From: SKVR01 sp964453995
Lineage (GTDB): Bacteria > Bacteroidota > Bacteroidia > Bacteroidales > UBA7960
Direction of reading: 5' to 3'
Assembly (NCBI GenBank): GCA_964453995.1
Contig: CAYVQC010000030.1
Location: 1-51,289 of the forward strand
Length of the DNA: 51,289 bases
Under the pieces are notes generated by a model, which was not told the origin of the DNA, searched no databases, and saw only the letters and a list, made by a program, of their open reading frames with translations. Within the stretch, counting starts at the first letter, position 1; every line of letters begins with the position of its first letter. The translations under genes and the position numbers were made by a program. Shown in pieces: positions 9,703 to 18,589 of the stretch.

Positions 9703-9947
9703 CAAGGAACAACATATTCCCTCTGAACTTTTTGCCAGATCTGGTCCATGCTCAAAAGCGAGTTAGGCATTACAAATGCAGGGCAAAAAGTGCCGAATGA
9801 AGAAAACAAATAGCGTTTGCATTCTTTCCAGCGATTATTTTCACTCAGGCAGTAATGATATTTATACATGATCATTACATCTTCCGGTAGGCTAATAGTG
9901 CCTTTGAAAAGCTCACATTGTGAGCACATTGTACAGTTATTCATCAT
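9699..9947 (-). CDS. Small cysteine-rich protein, function unknown
   Basis: An 82-residue protein with a Cys cluster at the N-terminus (NNCTMCSQCELFKG) and further Cys in YHYCLSENNRWKECKRY, FGTFCPAF and the C-terminal VVPC. The spacing suggests zinc or iron-sulfur binding, which is inference only. I recall similar small Bacteroidota proteins with a YKxxYCL...CxRY core but cannot name a family. The start at 9947 (a second ATG follows at 9944) is supported by an AAGGAA ribosome site and a TAATTTTG promoter 20 nt upstream. The frame extends to 10061, but that part precedes the promoter and is not expected to be translated. It converges on folC, with overlapping stop codons. Confidence 0.7.
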   Translation of the reverse strand: MMNNCTMCSQCELFKGTISLPEDVMIMYKYHYCLSENNRWKECKRYLFSSFGTFCPAFVMPNSLLSMDQIWQKVQREYVVPC

Positions 9948-9967
9948 CTGATTCCTTTTTCCGTTGC

Positions 9968-9975
9968 CAAAATTA
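9968..9975 (-). promoter_or_regulatory. Putative -7 element for the small cysteine-rich gene
   Basis: Minus-strand TAATTTTG matches TAnnTTTG, 20 nt upstream of the ATG at 9947. It is the main evidence that this small gene is expressed and where it starts. Confidence 0.55.
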
Positions 9976-10066
9976 GTTAAACTAAACGAAAAACCAAGAA
10001 AAAAATGACACAAAGCGTAAAAAAATACTGATACAGGGTGTTTTTTAGCTGACAAACACAAAAATT

Positions 10067-10825
10067 CTATCCTTTTTGAAAAGTTTTAAGGGTGACTTTT
10101 TCGCCGTCATAAACTGCATAAGAGAAACTTTGGACCCACTCGCCTGTATTGATATACCTTGCATTGGCGCCAACAGGAATATCCAGTGGAAGATGGCGGT
10201 GGCCAAAAATAAAATACTCAAAAGGTTTCTCTTTTAATTTTTCTTTGCAATACTGAATAAGTCTTTCTTTTTCCTCTCCCAGGAAGATTTCATCTTTTTT
10301 GCCATTGGCAAGCCTGCTCCTTTTGGAAAAAAACAGTGCCAGCCGTGTGCCAAAGCCAGGGTGAAACCATGAGAACATTTTCTGCGATAACCGGCTTGAG
10401 AAAACCGCCTTAATAGTTTTATAACCGTAATCTCCCGGTCCCAGCCCATCCCCGTGGGCGATTAAAAACAATTTGCCATCTATTTCATATTCAAGGGGTT
10501 TTTTATGCATAATCACCCCAAGCTCTTTGCTGAAATAATCAAAGATCCACATGTCATGGTTGCCGGTAAAATAGTGTACCGGAATGCCTGAATCGGTAAT
10601 TTCGGCGATTTTTCCCAATAATCTTACAAAACCCTTGGGGACAACAGTTTTATATTCAAACCAGAAATCAAAAATATCTCCCAGGAGGAAAATTTCGGTG
10701 GCATCCAGTCGCGCAGCTTCAAGGAAGGCAACAAGTTTTTTTTCTCTCTCCAGGCTTTGCTTATAATTAGGAATGCCTAAGTGGGCATCTGAAACGAAAT
10801 ATATTATTGATTGCTTTTTACTCAC
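10067..10825 (-). CDS. lpxH: UDP-2,3-diacylglucosamine diphosphatase
   Basis: A 252-residue calcineurin-like metallophosphoesterase that cleaves UDP-2,3-diacylglucosamine to lipid X plus UMP in lipid A synthesis, at the inner face of the cytoplasmic membrane. All metal-site motifs are present: SDAHLG (Asp13, His15), GDIFDFW (49-55), GNHD (88-91), AHGDG and GHRH. The WFEY and FHPGFG features also fit LpxH. The frame runs up to 10891, but a GTG start at 10825 (SKKQSIIYFVSDAHLG) is chosen because a TATCTTTG element lies at 10845-10852 and this length matches the family. It is a stand-alone gene. Confidence 0.9.
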   Translation of the reverse strand: MSKKQSIIYFVSDAHLGIPNYKQSLEREKKLVAFLEAARLDATEIFLLGDIFDFWFEYKTVVPKGFVRLLGKIAEITDSGIPVHYFTGNHDMWIFDYFSKELGVIMHKKPLEYEIDGKLFLIAHGDGLGPGDYGYKTIKAVFSSRLSQKMFSWFHPGFGTRLALFFSKRSRLANGKKDEIFLGEEKERLIQYCKEKLKEKPFEYFIFGHRHLPLDIPVGANARYINTGEWVQSFSYAVYDGEKVTLKTFQKG

Positions 10826-10844
10826 ACTTTTCTGTTTTAAAAAG

Positions 10845-10852
10845 CAAAGATA
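10845..10852 (-). promoter_or_regulatory. Putative -7 element for lpxH
   Basis: Minus-strand TATCTTTG, 19 nt before the proposed GTG start at 10825. It makes the upstream ATG at 10891 unlikely. Confidence 0.5.
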
Positions 10853-11026
10853 GGAAATCACTGTGATACAATACAGCTTGTGAACAGGCACAGGGTGGGA
10901 TTATCACTTTTGAGCCACCACCCATTACCAGTTATCCTTTTATTTTGTATCTTTAGCCTTGCATCTTTAGCCATTGAGGCATAATAACGTACATCACCAA
11001 CATATAAAAAAGAAAACTATTAAACT

Positions 11027-11614
11027 ATGGAAAAGATTCTTAACAAACTCAAAAAGCTCGGCACCCAGGAAATTGAACCCAATATTCTGAAGATTACCCT
11101 CAATGGATTCGACTTTGCCAATGTTGATTATATGCAATACCTGGATGAGAGTAAATTTGATACCTACCACAGGGTAGTGATCATGGATGAGCCGATTCGG
11201 GTTTTTCTCAATGTGTGGCCCCCCGAGTATCAACTACCTGCCCACCAGCATAATAATTTCTGGGGCTATATTGCCGTGCTGAAAGGCCTTCTGACTGAAA
11301 CTTCTTTTGTATACGATGCCGATGATGCCCAGTTATCTTGCCATCCCCCCAAGAGCTTTCGTAAGGGAGAAGTAATATTTGAACCCCTCAACGTAATTCA
11401 TCACTTGCAAAATCCATCTCCGTCTAAACCTCTGGTGACTGCACACTTCTATTACCCACCGGTGTATAATTACAACGGAGTAATGGTTTTTGATATTAAA
11501 AACCGCCGAGTAGCGGAGTTAAATGAGAAAGCGCCGGGTGTTTCCTGGAACCACCCCTCGGATTATTATGTCAGGATCGAGGAAGATGCTTTTTCTGTTG
11601 TGAATTTGTGGTGA
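11027..11614 (+). CDS. Cysteine dioxygenase-like cupin (thiol dioxygenase family)
   Basis: A 195-residue cupin resembling cysteine dioxygenase type I, a mononuclear iron enzyme that oxidises a thiol to a sulfinate. Aligned by eye to mammalian CDO, His73 and His75 (PAHQHNNFWG) match iron ligands His86/His88, and His125 (IHHLQNPS) matches His140. His140/Tyr142 in AHFYYPP match the His155/Tyr157 pair, and Arg49 in YHRV may match the substrate-carboxylate Arg60. The Cys93 of the Cys-Tyr cofactor is replaced by Gly80, as in bacterial members. The substrate (cysteine, mercaptopropionate or another thiol) cannot be told from sequence. It converges on the M1 peptidase gene with a 14-nt gap. Confidence 0.78.
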   Translation: MEKILNKLKKLGTQEIEPNILKITLNGFDFANVDYMQYLDESKFDTYHRVVIMDEPIRVFLNVWPPEYQLPAHQHNNFWGYIAVLKGLLTETSFVYDADDAQLSCHPPKSFRKGEVIFEPLNVIHHLQNPSPSKPLVTAHFYYPPVYNYNGVMVFDIKNRRVAELNEKAPGVSWNHPSDYYVRIEEDAFSVVNLW

Positions 11615-11628
11615 TCTTTGCCCTGTGC

Positions 11629-14600
11629 CTAGAACAGGTGCAGGTGTATTTTTCTGCGGGCTTCCATAAGGTTGAGCCGTTGAAGTTGTACAGAAAAAGT
11701 TACTCTTTGCAAATAATCGTCGAGCTTGTTGAGTTCGGCGATTCTTTTTATATCTGCTGATATCACTACAGGAAAGTTAATCTGCAGCAAGTCGTTGAAC
11801 ATTTTTAACTGTAGTCCTCCTACCCATGGAAATCTTTCAGAGTTAATGATTTGCTGCCCTGCCAGGTGGTATGTACCGGTATCAAAATACAGCCTTACTA
11901 ATGGGATTGCCGGTAAGTCGAGAGCCAGGTTCACAGCAACCAGCCAGTTCCATGTAAGTCCGACAGGACTAGGAAATTTGAATGCACCAAACTGACCGGC
12001 AACCTGATTACCCCAGAATGTTCCTGGCGCACTGTTGAAACCCAGAAATTGATGTTCGAAGAGTGGTGAACGTGATGGTGTTGGCCCTTGCAGGCTAAAC
12101 CTGAAATCGGGATAAGAAGGATCTGAGGGGGCAAGAAGAAACTTTCCGGCAAAAAAGCGCACATGAAGTCCTTTAAAGTTTTGAAACAGAGGGTAAAGAG
12201 CCTCTGCCGAAATGCTTGCCCTGATCATATCCTTCCCCTGCAACAGGCTAAATCCAAAACTGTATGGCTGGGGCAGTTGCTGGTTGTTATGTATAATATC
12301 AAGCCGGTTTGCATAGTACCGCTGTGTTTTAACCTGCCTGATGCCCGAAGGAAAATGCCATAGCTCACGGCTAATTAAGAAGTTGGTGATCCTGGCATAT
12401 GTACTTATCCTTTTGTTGCTTAGAGGAACGTTAATGTTAACCTGAAGCGACGTTTCTGCAGCATGGTAGGCAAGGGGCATGTTTCCACCAGCAAGACCAT
12501 AGGTTTTGTATTTGGTGCCTATCCGCAATGAATGAATCCTGCCGGATTTAGGATAAAGATCCCTGTAAAGCCAGGCAGTTCCGCTAAAAGCATCACGGCG
12601 GGTGCTGTAGAAAGGCATGAAAAAAAAGTCGGTGGAAGCAACCGGGAAAACATAATTGTAAAAAGCCATACCTGGCATAATGCCATCGTTGCTGTTATAG
12701 CCCACAACAGGAGCCCAGAAGATCCTGTTTTTCTGCGGATCGGTGAGGGCACCCAAAAATGCCAGGGAGGGCCCATTGCCCCTCCTGAATAACCCCGAAG
12801 TTTTCAGGAGGTTATTTTTCCTTCTTATGTCGGGTATCTGCCGGTTGTGATCAATGGTGAAATGACTTACATTTTGCACAGGAACTTCCACTTGTTTTTT
12901 ACCTGAGAATTGCTCAATCCACATGGAGGCTACCCGGTCATTACCCCTGAAGGCCGATAATGTGAATGGGAGGGGAATTTCACCCCGGTTTTGCAAGCGC
13001 ACCATATAACCATTGGTGGCCTCTGAAAAACCTGCAATGGCAATATCTACCTTTTTCGACGAGCCGATCAGGCCGTTAAAGAACCAGTTGAGGTCGTCAT
13101 CCACGTAGATATCAAATACATCCTTCAGGTCTTTTACCGAGGGATGTTTGAATTGCCAACGCCGGTAATATTCTCTCATGATCTTGTCAAACCGGTCCCG
13201 GCCAAGATATTCTCCGAGGTGAGCAATGGCCATGGCTGCCTTAAAATAGGTCATTGCGTAATAATTGAGCGCTGAAAGCTGTGTGGAGTGCGCTCCAGGT
13301 GGTTGATCCAGATGTTGGGCTGCTTTAAGCATGTACCAAAGGTAGGGAGCTTTGGTGCTTTTTAATTCGCCCAGGCCGGTAAGTGAAACGGGAAGGATAT
13401 AAGAGAGATTGCCCAGTAAAGGTTCTTCCGGGTACTTCATTTCAAAAAAACGACGCTCATAATAGGTTGAGAAACCCTCGTCGAGCCAGGGATCCTTTCT
13501 TTCATTGTTTGCCAGTATCCCATAGAACCAGTTGTGGATTACTTCATGTACAATTACTCTTTCCAGATCTTTATCGCTGGTTTTTTCCCCGATAACCGTG
13601 ATGCCCGGATATTCCATGTTGGCCCCGCCACTATAAATACCCTGCACAGCCTTGATCTCTTTCCAGGGGTACGTTCCAATAAGGTCTGACATGTAAACAA
13701 CTGCTTGTGCAAGGTAATCACTGGCTTTTTGCCATTGTGAGGCATCATGGGTAAAAAACACCTGGCAATTTACCTGTTGGCCGTTGGTAAGGGACACCTG
13801 TTTTTCCAGCATACGGAACTGCTTATCGGCAAACCATGCAAAATCATGTGTGTTTTCCATGATGAAGCATAAGGTTTTCATTTCTTCTGAAGAAGCAGGG
13901 GGCTGGGCAGATGCATCCATGGCATCTTCGCCCTGCATAGCTGTTTTGCGGGCCAGGGTGGTAAGAAAGTCGATCTCCTTTTGGTTTTGTAAAACCGCGG
14001 TGGAAGCCACAATGTAGTTTTCGGGAAGGGTAATGCAAACCTTCATGGTTCCAAATTCAGAGAAGAATTCTCCGCGGTCCAGGTAGGGCATGGCCTGCCA
14101 CCCACTGGTATTGTAAACTGCCGGCTTGGGGTACCATTGGGTGGCATAAAAAGATTGATTGTGATGGCCTAATCGTGAAAACCGGGCATGGGGAAATGTC
14201 AGTGTATATTGAATATTAAGCAGTGCTGTGTCCCTGGGTAGTAGGGGCTGATCGAGGTAAACAAGGGCAATATCCTGGTGTTCCTGGTAATTGCTCCAGT
14301 TGAGCAATGAGTTGCCGGAGCGGAATTCAATGTGGGTATAGCCTCCCTTTTCAGTGGGAAGAGCAGTATGAAAATCTGTTTCTCCGCTTTTCAGAAGCTG
14401 TTCTGCAAAAGCTGTTTCGTTGTTTTTATAGCCATTTGCCCAAAGGTGAAAAATAATATGCTTAAGGGTATCGGTACTGTTATTTATATACTCAATGGTG
14501 GCATGAGCTGCAAGAGTGGCATCAGCATCATTGAGGGTAGCCTCAATTTCAATGTTTACCTGCTGCTGGAAATACGGTTGATTTCCCTTGGTGTCAATTG

Positions 14601-14655
14601 GAGAAAACCCTGTAAGGAGCAGAAAAATAAAGGATAGGGCCGGATAACACTTCAT
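11629..14655 (-). CDS. M1-family metallopeptidase, secreted
   Basis: A 1008-residue protein with a signal peptide (MKCYPALSFIFLLLTG). An N-terminal beta domain leads to a gluzincin catalytic domain. Zinc site: His370-Glu371-Val-Ile-His374, then 18 residues to Glu393 in PWLDEGFSTYYE. The exopeptidase loop is GGANMEYPG (343-351), in place of GAMEN. The C-terminal 400 residues (from about 600) are strand-rich and typical of long Bacteroidota M1 proteins, perhaps a barrel or membrane-associated domain. It probably removes N-terminal residues from peptides outside the cytoplasm. It lies 30 nt downstream of the TlpA-like gene in the same direction, so the two are likely co-transcribed. Confidence 0.88.
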   Translation of the reverse strand: MKCYPALSFIFLLLTGFSPIDTKGNQPYFQQQVNIEIEATLNDADATLAAHATIEYINNSTDTLKHIIFHLWANGYKNNETAFAEQLLKSGETDFHTALPTEKGGYTHIEFRSGNSLLNWSNYQEHQDIALVYLDQPLLPRDTALLNIQYTLTFPHARFSRLGHHNQSFYATQWYPKPAVYNTSGWQAMPYLDRGEFFSEFGTMKVCITLPENYIVASTAVLQNQKEIDFLTTLARKTAMQGEDAMDASAQPPASSEEMKTLCFIMENTHDFAWFADKQFRMLEKQVSLTNGQQVNCQVFFTHDASQWQKASDYLAQAVVYMSDLIGTYPWKEIKAVQGIYSGGANMEYPGITVIGEKTSDKDLERVIVHEVIHNWFYGILANNERKDPWLDEGFSTYYERRFFEMKYPEEPLLGNLSYILPVSLTGLGELKSTKAPYLWYMLKAAQHLDQPPGAHSTQLSALNYYAMTYFKAAMAIAHLGEYLGRDRFDKIMREYYRRWQFKHPSVKDLKDVFDIYVDDDLNWFFNGLIGSSKKVDIAIAGFSEATNGYMVRLQNRGEIPLPFTLSAFRGNDRVASMWIEQFSGKKQVEVPVQNVSHFTIDHNRQIPDIRRKNNLLKTSGLFRRGNGPSLAFLGALTDPQKNRIFWAPVVGYNSNDGIMPGMAFYNYVFPVASTDFFFMPFYSTRRDAFSGTAWLYRDLYPKSGRIHSLRIGTKYKTYGLAGGNMPLAYHAAETSLQVNINVPLSNKRISTYARITNFLISRELWHFPSGIRQVKTQRYYANRLDIIHNNQQLPQPYSFGFSLLQGKDMIRASISAEALYPLFQNFKGLHVRFFAGKFLLAPSDPSYPDFRFSLQGPTPSRSPLFEHQFLGFNSAPGTFWGNQVAGQFGAFKFPSPVGLTWNWLVAVNLALDLPAIPLVRLYFDTGTYHLAGQQIINSERFPWVGGLQLKMFNDLLQINFPVVISADIKRIAELNKLDDYLQRVTFSVQLQRLNLMEARRKIHLHLF

Positions 14656-14685
14656 TGGGAAAAGATTTCCGCAAAAATAATGAAG

Positions 14686-15885
14686 TTATGGCAAGGGGCG
14701 AAGGTTTTCTTTGATCAGTCCTTCCAGCTCCTGGATAGTAAAGTTTCGTGCTATGATTTTTCTTTCGTGATCCAGCAGCACATAATGAGGGACTTCAGTA
14801 ACATTGTACAGGTTTACCACGGGCGAATTCATAAACCGGAGGTCACTTACCTGGGTCCAGGATATATTATCCCGCTTGATGGCATTGGTCCATTTTTCCT
14901 GGGTGCGGTCCAGAGAAATGGCATATATTTCAAACCCTGCAGAATTGTATTTATCGTAGAGGTTTCGCAACAATCTGTTGGCTTTTCTGCACGGAGGGCA
15001 CCATGAAGCCCAAAAATCGATAAGTACCAGGTTTCCTTCAAACGAAGAAAGTGAAATCAGGTTTCCCTCAGGATCGGGGAGGGTAATATCGGGTGCTGTT
15101 TTGCCAATGGCAAGGTTTTCTTCATTGATCATCTGATTTTGCCGGTCCAGCCTGATTTCATTCACCCTTTTTTTCAGGTTCATTACATGCTTATTTGTAG
15201 GATAAACATTACAGAGTGACTGGCCCAGTTTCTCAAAATATTCGAAATGTTCTTCTTCGCTAACCAGCATTTGGTCTTCAAAATACTGGTAAAGAGCTAA
15301 AATTGAGGCAAGAGACTGCGGGTTGTTTTCAATGATATCTATTACAAAATTGGTTTGCTCCTCCTTAATATCGTTGTAAGAACTTTGCAATTCTTCTTTG
15401 AGTTCTGCAAACCCTGGTTCATATCTGTTTTCGCGGTATATTGAACGAAGGGAATCAGCCTGATGGAGCCCTTTAAGAACCATTTTGTTGAGTTGCCAAA
15501 GGATAAGTGAGCCTTGCGAACCATTTATCTCATAGGTTTCGCGAAATTTTTGTCCGTCTGCTGAAATGTATATGTTTTCATTGGGCTCACCAGAAATAGT
15601 GATGAATGCTCCATTGGGGGTACGCAAACGATAAAAGCCTGCCTGTTCCAGGTATAAGGAATATTCGTAGTGGCCTTTTTCGTTGGGGAATATTGAGTCA
15701 ATTTCAATTACACTGGAAGGAGTAAGTTCTTCGAGGATGATAAACTCCGGTATATGCTGATAGAAATCACCGCTGATAACCATGTCTCCTTTTGCATGGT
15801 CACCATTGTTATTATCATTGCAGGAAATAAATGACAATACAAGTGCCGCGGCAAAGAGTAATAAAACGGGAGGTATTACTTTCAT
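14686..15885 (-). CDS. TlpA-like thioredoxin-fold lipoprotein with DUF4369-type N-terminus
   Basis: A 399-residue lipoprotein. The signal sequence MKVIPPVLLLFAAALVLSFISC gives a lipidation Cys22. Residues about 30-125 resemble the DUF4369 domain that precedes many Bacteroidota thioredoxins; about 130-255 is helical. The C-terminal thioredoxin domain has the active site WCPPC (Cys296, Cys299) in LIDFWASWCPPCRK and the cis-proline loop TEVPHY. It probably acts as a periplasmic disulfide reductase or resilience factor. The start at 15885 is preferred over 15924 because it gives a proper signal peptide and a TACTTTTG element lies at 15922-15929. It is followed by the M1 peptidase gene. Confidence 0.87.
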   Translation of the reverse strand: MKVIPPVLLLFAAALVLSFISCNDNNNGDHAKGDMVISGDFYQHIPEFIILEELTPSSVIEIDSIFPNEKGHYEYSLYLEQAGFYRLRTPNGAFITISGEPNENIYISADGQKFRETYEINGSQGSLILWQLNKMVLKGLHQADSLRSIYRENRYEPGFAELKEELQSSYNDIKEEQTNFVIDIIENNPQSLASILALYQYFEDQMLVSEEEHFEYFEKLGQSLCNVYPTNKHVMNLKKRVNEIRLDRQNQMINEENLAIGKTAPDITLPDPEGNLISLSSFEGNLVLIDFWASWCPPCRKANRLLRNLYDKYNSAGFEIYAISLDRTQEKWTNAIKRDNISWTQVSDLRFMNSPVVNLYNVTEVPHYVLLDHERKIIARNFTIQELEGLIKENLRPLP

Positions 15886-15921
15886 GGCAATCAATTCGGA
15901 AACTTTAATTACATAACGTTG

Positions 15922-15929
15922 CAAAAGTA
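15922..15929 (-). promoter_or_regulatory. Putative -7 element for the tlpA-M1 peptidase operon
   Basis: Minus-strand TACTTTTG followed by C, 36 nt before the ATG at 15885. It excludes the longer upstream start. Confidence 0.55.
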
Positions 15930-16106
15930 AGAGAAAGGCCCTTGGTACCTTACCTATTAAGAATTTTTAACCGCGAATTTATAGATTGATATGCCAATTT
16001 TATTATAATTGTTAACAGGGAAGTCTATTTATTTTGATGTTTTTTTATTTGCGCAAATGCAAAAGCAATCCAGGATGGATGGTGCCGGGAGAAGCACTAC
16101 CTGCCA

Positions 16107-16628
16107 TTATAATCTGGATCGTGGAGCTTTGCCCATCAGAAGGTGGGCGATCATTACAATCGCCGCAGAGAAAGCACTGCTCAACAGGGTTCTAAGCAAA
16201 ATTTGCAGCAGTTCATCCAGTCTGAATACTTCAATGAGGAAAAGGGCGAGGTGATGTATGAAAATGAGCAATAGGGTATAAAGGAAAATCCAACCGATTC
16301 CATTGTTTTCTATCCTGGGTTCTGTGCCGGGTTCAAAAACGGTTTTGATGGAAATCAAGCGGATGACATAAGGCCTGAAAAAAGCCATAAAAAGGGTAGC
16401 AGAAGCATGCATGCCGGCAGAGTCTGTAAAAATATCCACGGTAAGCCCGGTAAAAAATGCTGTTACCAGCAATACCCATCCCTTAACATCAAAAGGAAGC
16501 AACAGGATGAAAAGAGGATAAATATAGGGAGTAATATAACCACCAAAATAGATATGGTTCAGGATAACCACCTGAATGGCAATCAGAATTAGAAATCTCC
16601 CGATATGTTTGAAAATATTCAAATCCAT
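16107..16628 (-). CDS. mreD: Rod shape-determining protein MreD
   Basis: A 173-residue, almost wholly hydrophobic protein with about five membrane helices, including GWVLLVTAFFTGLTVDIFTD, the conserved MreD region. It acts in the inner membrane with MreC and MreB in the elongasome that guides lateral wall synthesis. Identity rests on hydrophobicity, that motif and its place directly after mreC. It is last in the purH-mreB-mreC-mreD cluster. The mrdA and rodA genes that often follow in Bacteroidota are absent here: the next 220 nt are non-coding and the next gene is the TlpA-like one. Confidence 0.88.
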   Translation of the reverse strand: MDLNIFKHIGRFLILIAIQVVILNHIYFGGYITPYIYPLFILLLPFDVKGWVLLVTAFFTGLTVDIFTDSAGMHASATLFMAFFRPYVIRLISIKTVFEPGTEPRIENNGIGWIFLYTLLLIFIHHLALFLIEVFRLDELLQILLRTLLSSAFSAAIVMIAHLLMGKAPRSRL

Positions 16629-16679
16629 GTAAAACTATCATTGCCGGATACTCAGTGATTGCTCCGGGGGTTACATTCT

Positions 16680-17510
16680 TTATTGCGTTGTTGTGGGTTC
16701 CTCCAGTTCTATAAGCTCTTCCCTGTAAAGATTTTTTACTACAGATACGTATTGAAGATTGTTGAAATCCAGTTCAAGGTCTATTTCGATGGTAAAAAAG
16801 TTGTCGCCTCTGCGTATTTCAAAGTCACTTATGGTGCCTATAAGTATGCCTTCGGGGAAGATGTGTGAGAAACCACTGGTGATAATTGTATCTCCTTTTT
16901 CAAGATTTACGTGAGGAGGAATGTACAACATGGTAGCCTTCTTGTGGTCATAGCCATCCCATAATACGGTTCCCAAATGCTCGTTTTTTTTGATCTTGGC
17001 ACTGATCTGCATATCGGAATGAAGAAAAGATATTACCGAGCTGAAATTGGGTGAAACATCCCTCACAATGCCAATAACACCCTGTGAAGTAATTACGCCC
17101 ATGTCTGGTCGAATTCCATGGAGCCGGCCTTTATCCAGGGTTATGTAGTTATTTCTGTTTTTTACAGAATTATTGATAACCCTTGCGTGAATATAACTGT
17201 AATGTTTCCTGTAGAGGGTATCCATGAAAGTAAATACCTGCTGGTCGGTTTTCAGATAAGAACCCGGCAGGCTTTCCATTATTATGGTACTTTCCCTGGC
17301 CAGTTGTTCATTTATTGTTCGCAGGTTGAAATACTGTGTAATGTTATTTCTTACGCTGAAAATATTCCCGGCCAGGTAGCTTGAGGAATTAATAAAGGCA
17401 GAACGCTGGTAAAAGTTGTTTTGAATGATCAGTATGAAGCACACCACCTGCAGCCCGGCAAACAGGAAGAAAAAGTAGTTCCTGGCTATGAATCTGAATA
17501 AATTGCGCAT
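16680..17510 (-). CDS. mreC: Rod shape-determining protein MreC
   Basis: A 276-residue bitopic protein. One membrane helix near residues 12-30 is followed by a helical stretch (about 60-100) and the beta-barrel MreC domain with DKGRLHGIRPDMGVITSQGV and GDTIITSGFSHIFPEGILIG. It is the periplasmic scaffold linking MreB and MreD to wall synthases. It lies between mreB (28 nt upstream) and mreD (51 nt downstream). Confidence 0.94.
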   Translation of the reverse strand: MRNLFRFIARNYFFFLFAGLQVVCFILIIQNNFYQRSAFINSSSYLAGNIFSVRNNITQYFNLRTINEQLARESTIIMESLPGSYLKTDQQVFTFMDTLYRKHYSYIHARVINNSVKNRNNYITLDKGRLHGIRPDMGVITSQGVIGIVRDVSPNFSSVISFLHSDMQISAKIKKNEHLGTVLWDGYDHKKATMLYIPPHVNLEKGDTIITSGFSHIFPEGILIGTISDFEIRRGDNFFTIEIDLELDFNNLQYVSVVKNLYREELIELEEPTTTQ

Positions 17511-17538
17511 GTTGGGGTTGTGCCTGTTTCCTTTTCAA

Positions 17539-18561
17539 TTATTTGATGAGGAAGGGGAATTTATCAAAGTTTTTCAGGGCGATACCTGTACCGCGTGCTA
17601 CAGCCCTTAAAGGATCTTCAGCCACATGCACAGGCAGTTTGGTTTTATGCGAAATACGTTTATCCAACCCTCTGAGCAAAGAGCCACCACCGGCCATATA
17701 AATACCTGTTCTGTAAATATCGGCAGCCAGCTCTGGCGGGGTCATTTCCAGTGCGGTGAGCACTGCCGCTTCAATTTTGGTAATCGACTTATCAAGGCAC
17801 TGGGCTATTTCGGTATAACTCACGATGATCTCTTTGGGAATACCCGTCATCATATCTCGTCCGTGAACGGCAATATCAGCAGGCGGGTTTTCCAGTTCTG
17901 TAGTTGCAGCACCTACTTCAATTTTTATTTTTTCTGCGGTACGTTCACCAATGAGGATATTGTGTTGTTTACGCATGTATTCTTCGATGTCATAATTGAA
18001 GTCGTCACCGGCAATCCTTATGGATTTGTTGCAAACAATTCCTCCAAGAGCAATTACGGCAATTTCACTGGTACCACCACCTATATCCACAACAATATTT
18101 CCGGTAGGTTCAAGTACATCAATACCAATACCAATGGCAGCAGCCATGGGTTCGTGAATAAGCCTTACTTCTTTGGCTCCGGCCTGTTCGCAGGAGTCTC
18201 TTACGGCCCTTTCTTCCACTTCGGTAATTCCTGAAGGGATACAGATTACCATTTTTAACGATGGGGGAAAAAATGGTTTTTTCGCCTCAGTCATCTTTAT
18301 CATTTCCCTGATCATGGCTTCAGCAGCCTGGAAATCTGCTATTACGCCATCGCGCAGCGGACGAAGCGTTTTGATATTTTCGTGGGTTTTGCCGTGCATC
18401 ATCATGGCGCGTCGTCCTACGGCTATCACCTTATTGGTTGATCTTTCAATAGCAACAATAGAAGGTTCTTCCACAACAACCTTGTCGTTATGGATTATGA
18501 TGGTATTGGCCGTTCCCAGGTCAATGGCGATATCTTTGGTAAGAAAGGAAAATAAGCCCAT
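17539..18561 (-). CDS. mreB: Rod shape-determining actin homologue MreB
   Basis: A 340-residue actin-like ATPase that polymerises under the inner membrane and orients peptidoglycan synthesis. The N-terminal MGLFSFLTKDIAIDLGTANT carries an amphipathic start plus the phosphate-1 loop. The phosphate-2 motif is VVDIGGGTSEIAVIALGG, and the adenosine motif is MAGGGSLLRGLD. Length and motifs are complete. It sits 28 nt after purH, with mreC and mreD following. Confidence 0.98.
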   Translation of the reverse strand: MGLFSFLTKDIAIDLGTANTIIIHNDKVVVEEPSIVAIERSTNKVIAVGRRAMMMHGKTHENIKTLRPLRDGVIADFQAAEAMIREMIKMTEAKKPFFPPSLKMVICIPSGITEVEERAVRDSCEQAGAKEVRLIHEPMAAAIGIGIDVLEPTGNIVVDIGGGTSEIAVIALGGIVCNKSIRIAGDDFNYDIEEYMRKQHNILIGERTAEKIKIEVGAATTELENPPADIAVHGRDMMTGIPKEIIVSYTEIAQCLDKSITKIEAAVLTALEMTPPELAADIYRTGIYMAGGGSLLRGLDKRISHKTKLPVHVAEDPLRAVARGTGIALKNFDKFPFLIK

Positions 18562-18589
18562 TTTCAGTAAAAATTAAGATTAAGAATTG

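Noticed and set aside
10949..10972. Direct repeat ATCTTTAGCC upstream of the cupin gene
   Set aside because: Two 10-nt copies in AT-rich DNA, the first forming an imperfect -7 (TATCTTTA). Too weak to call as an operator.
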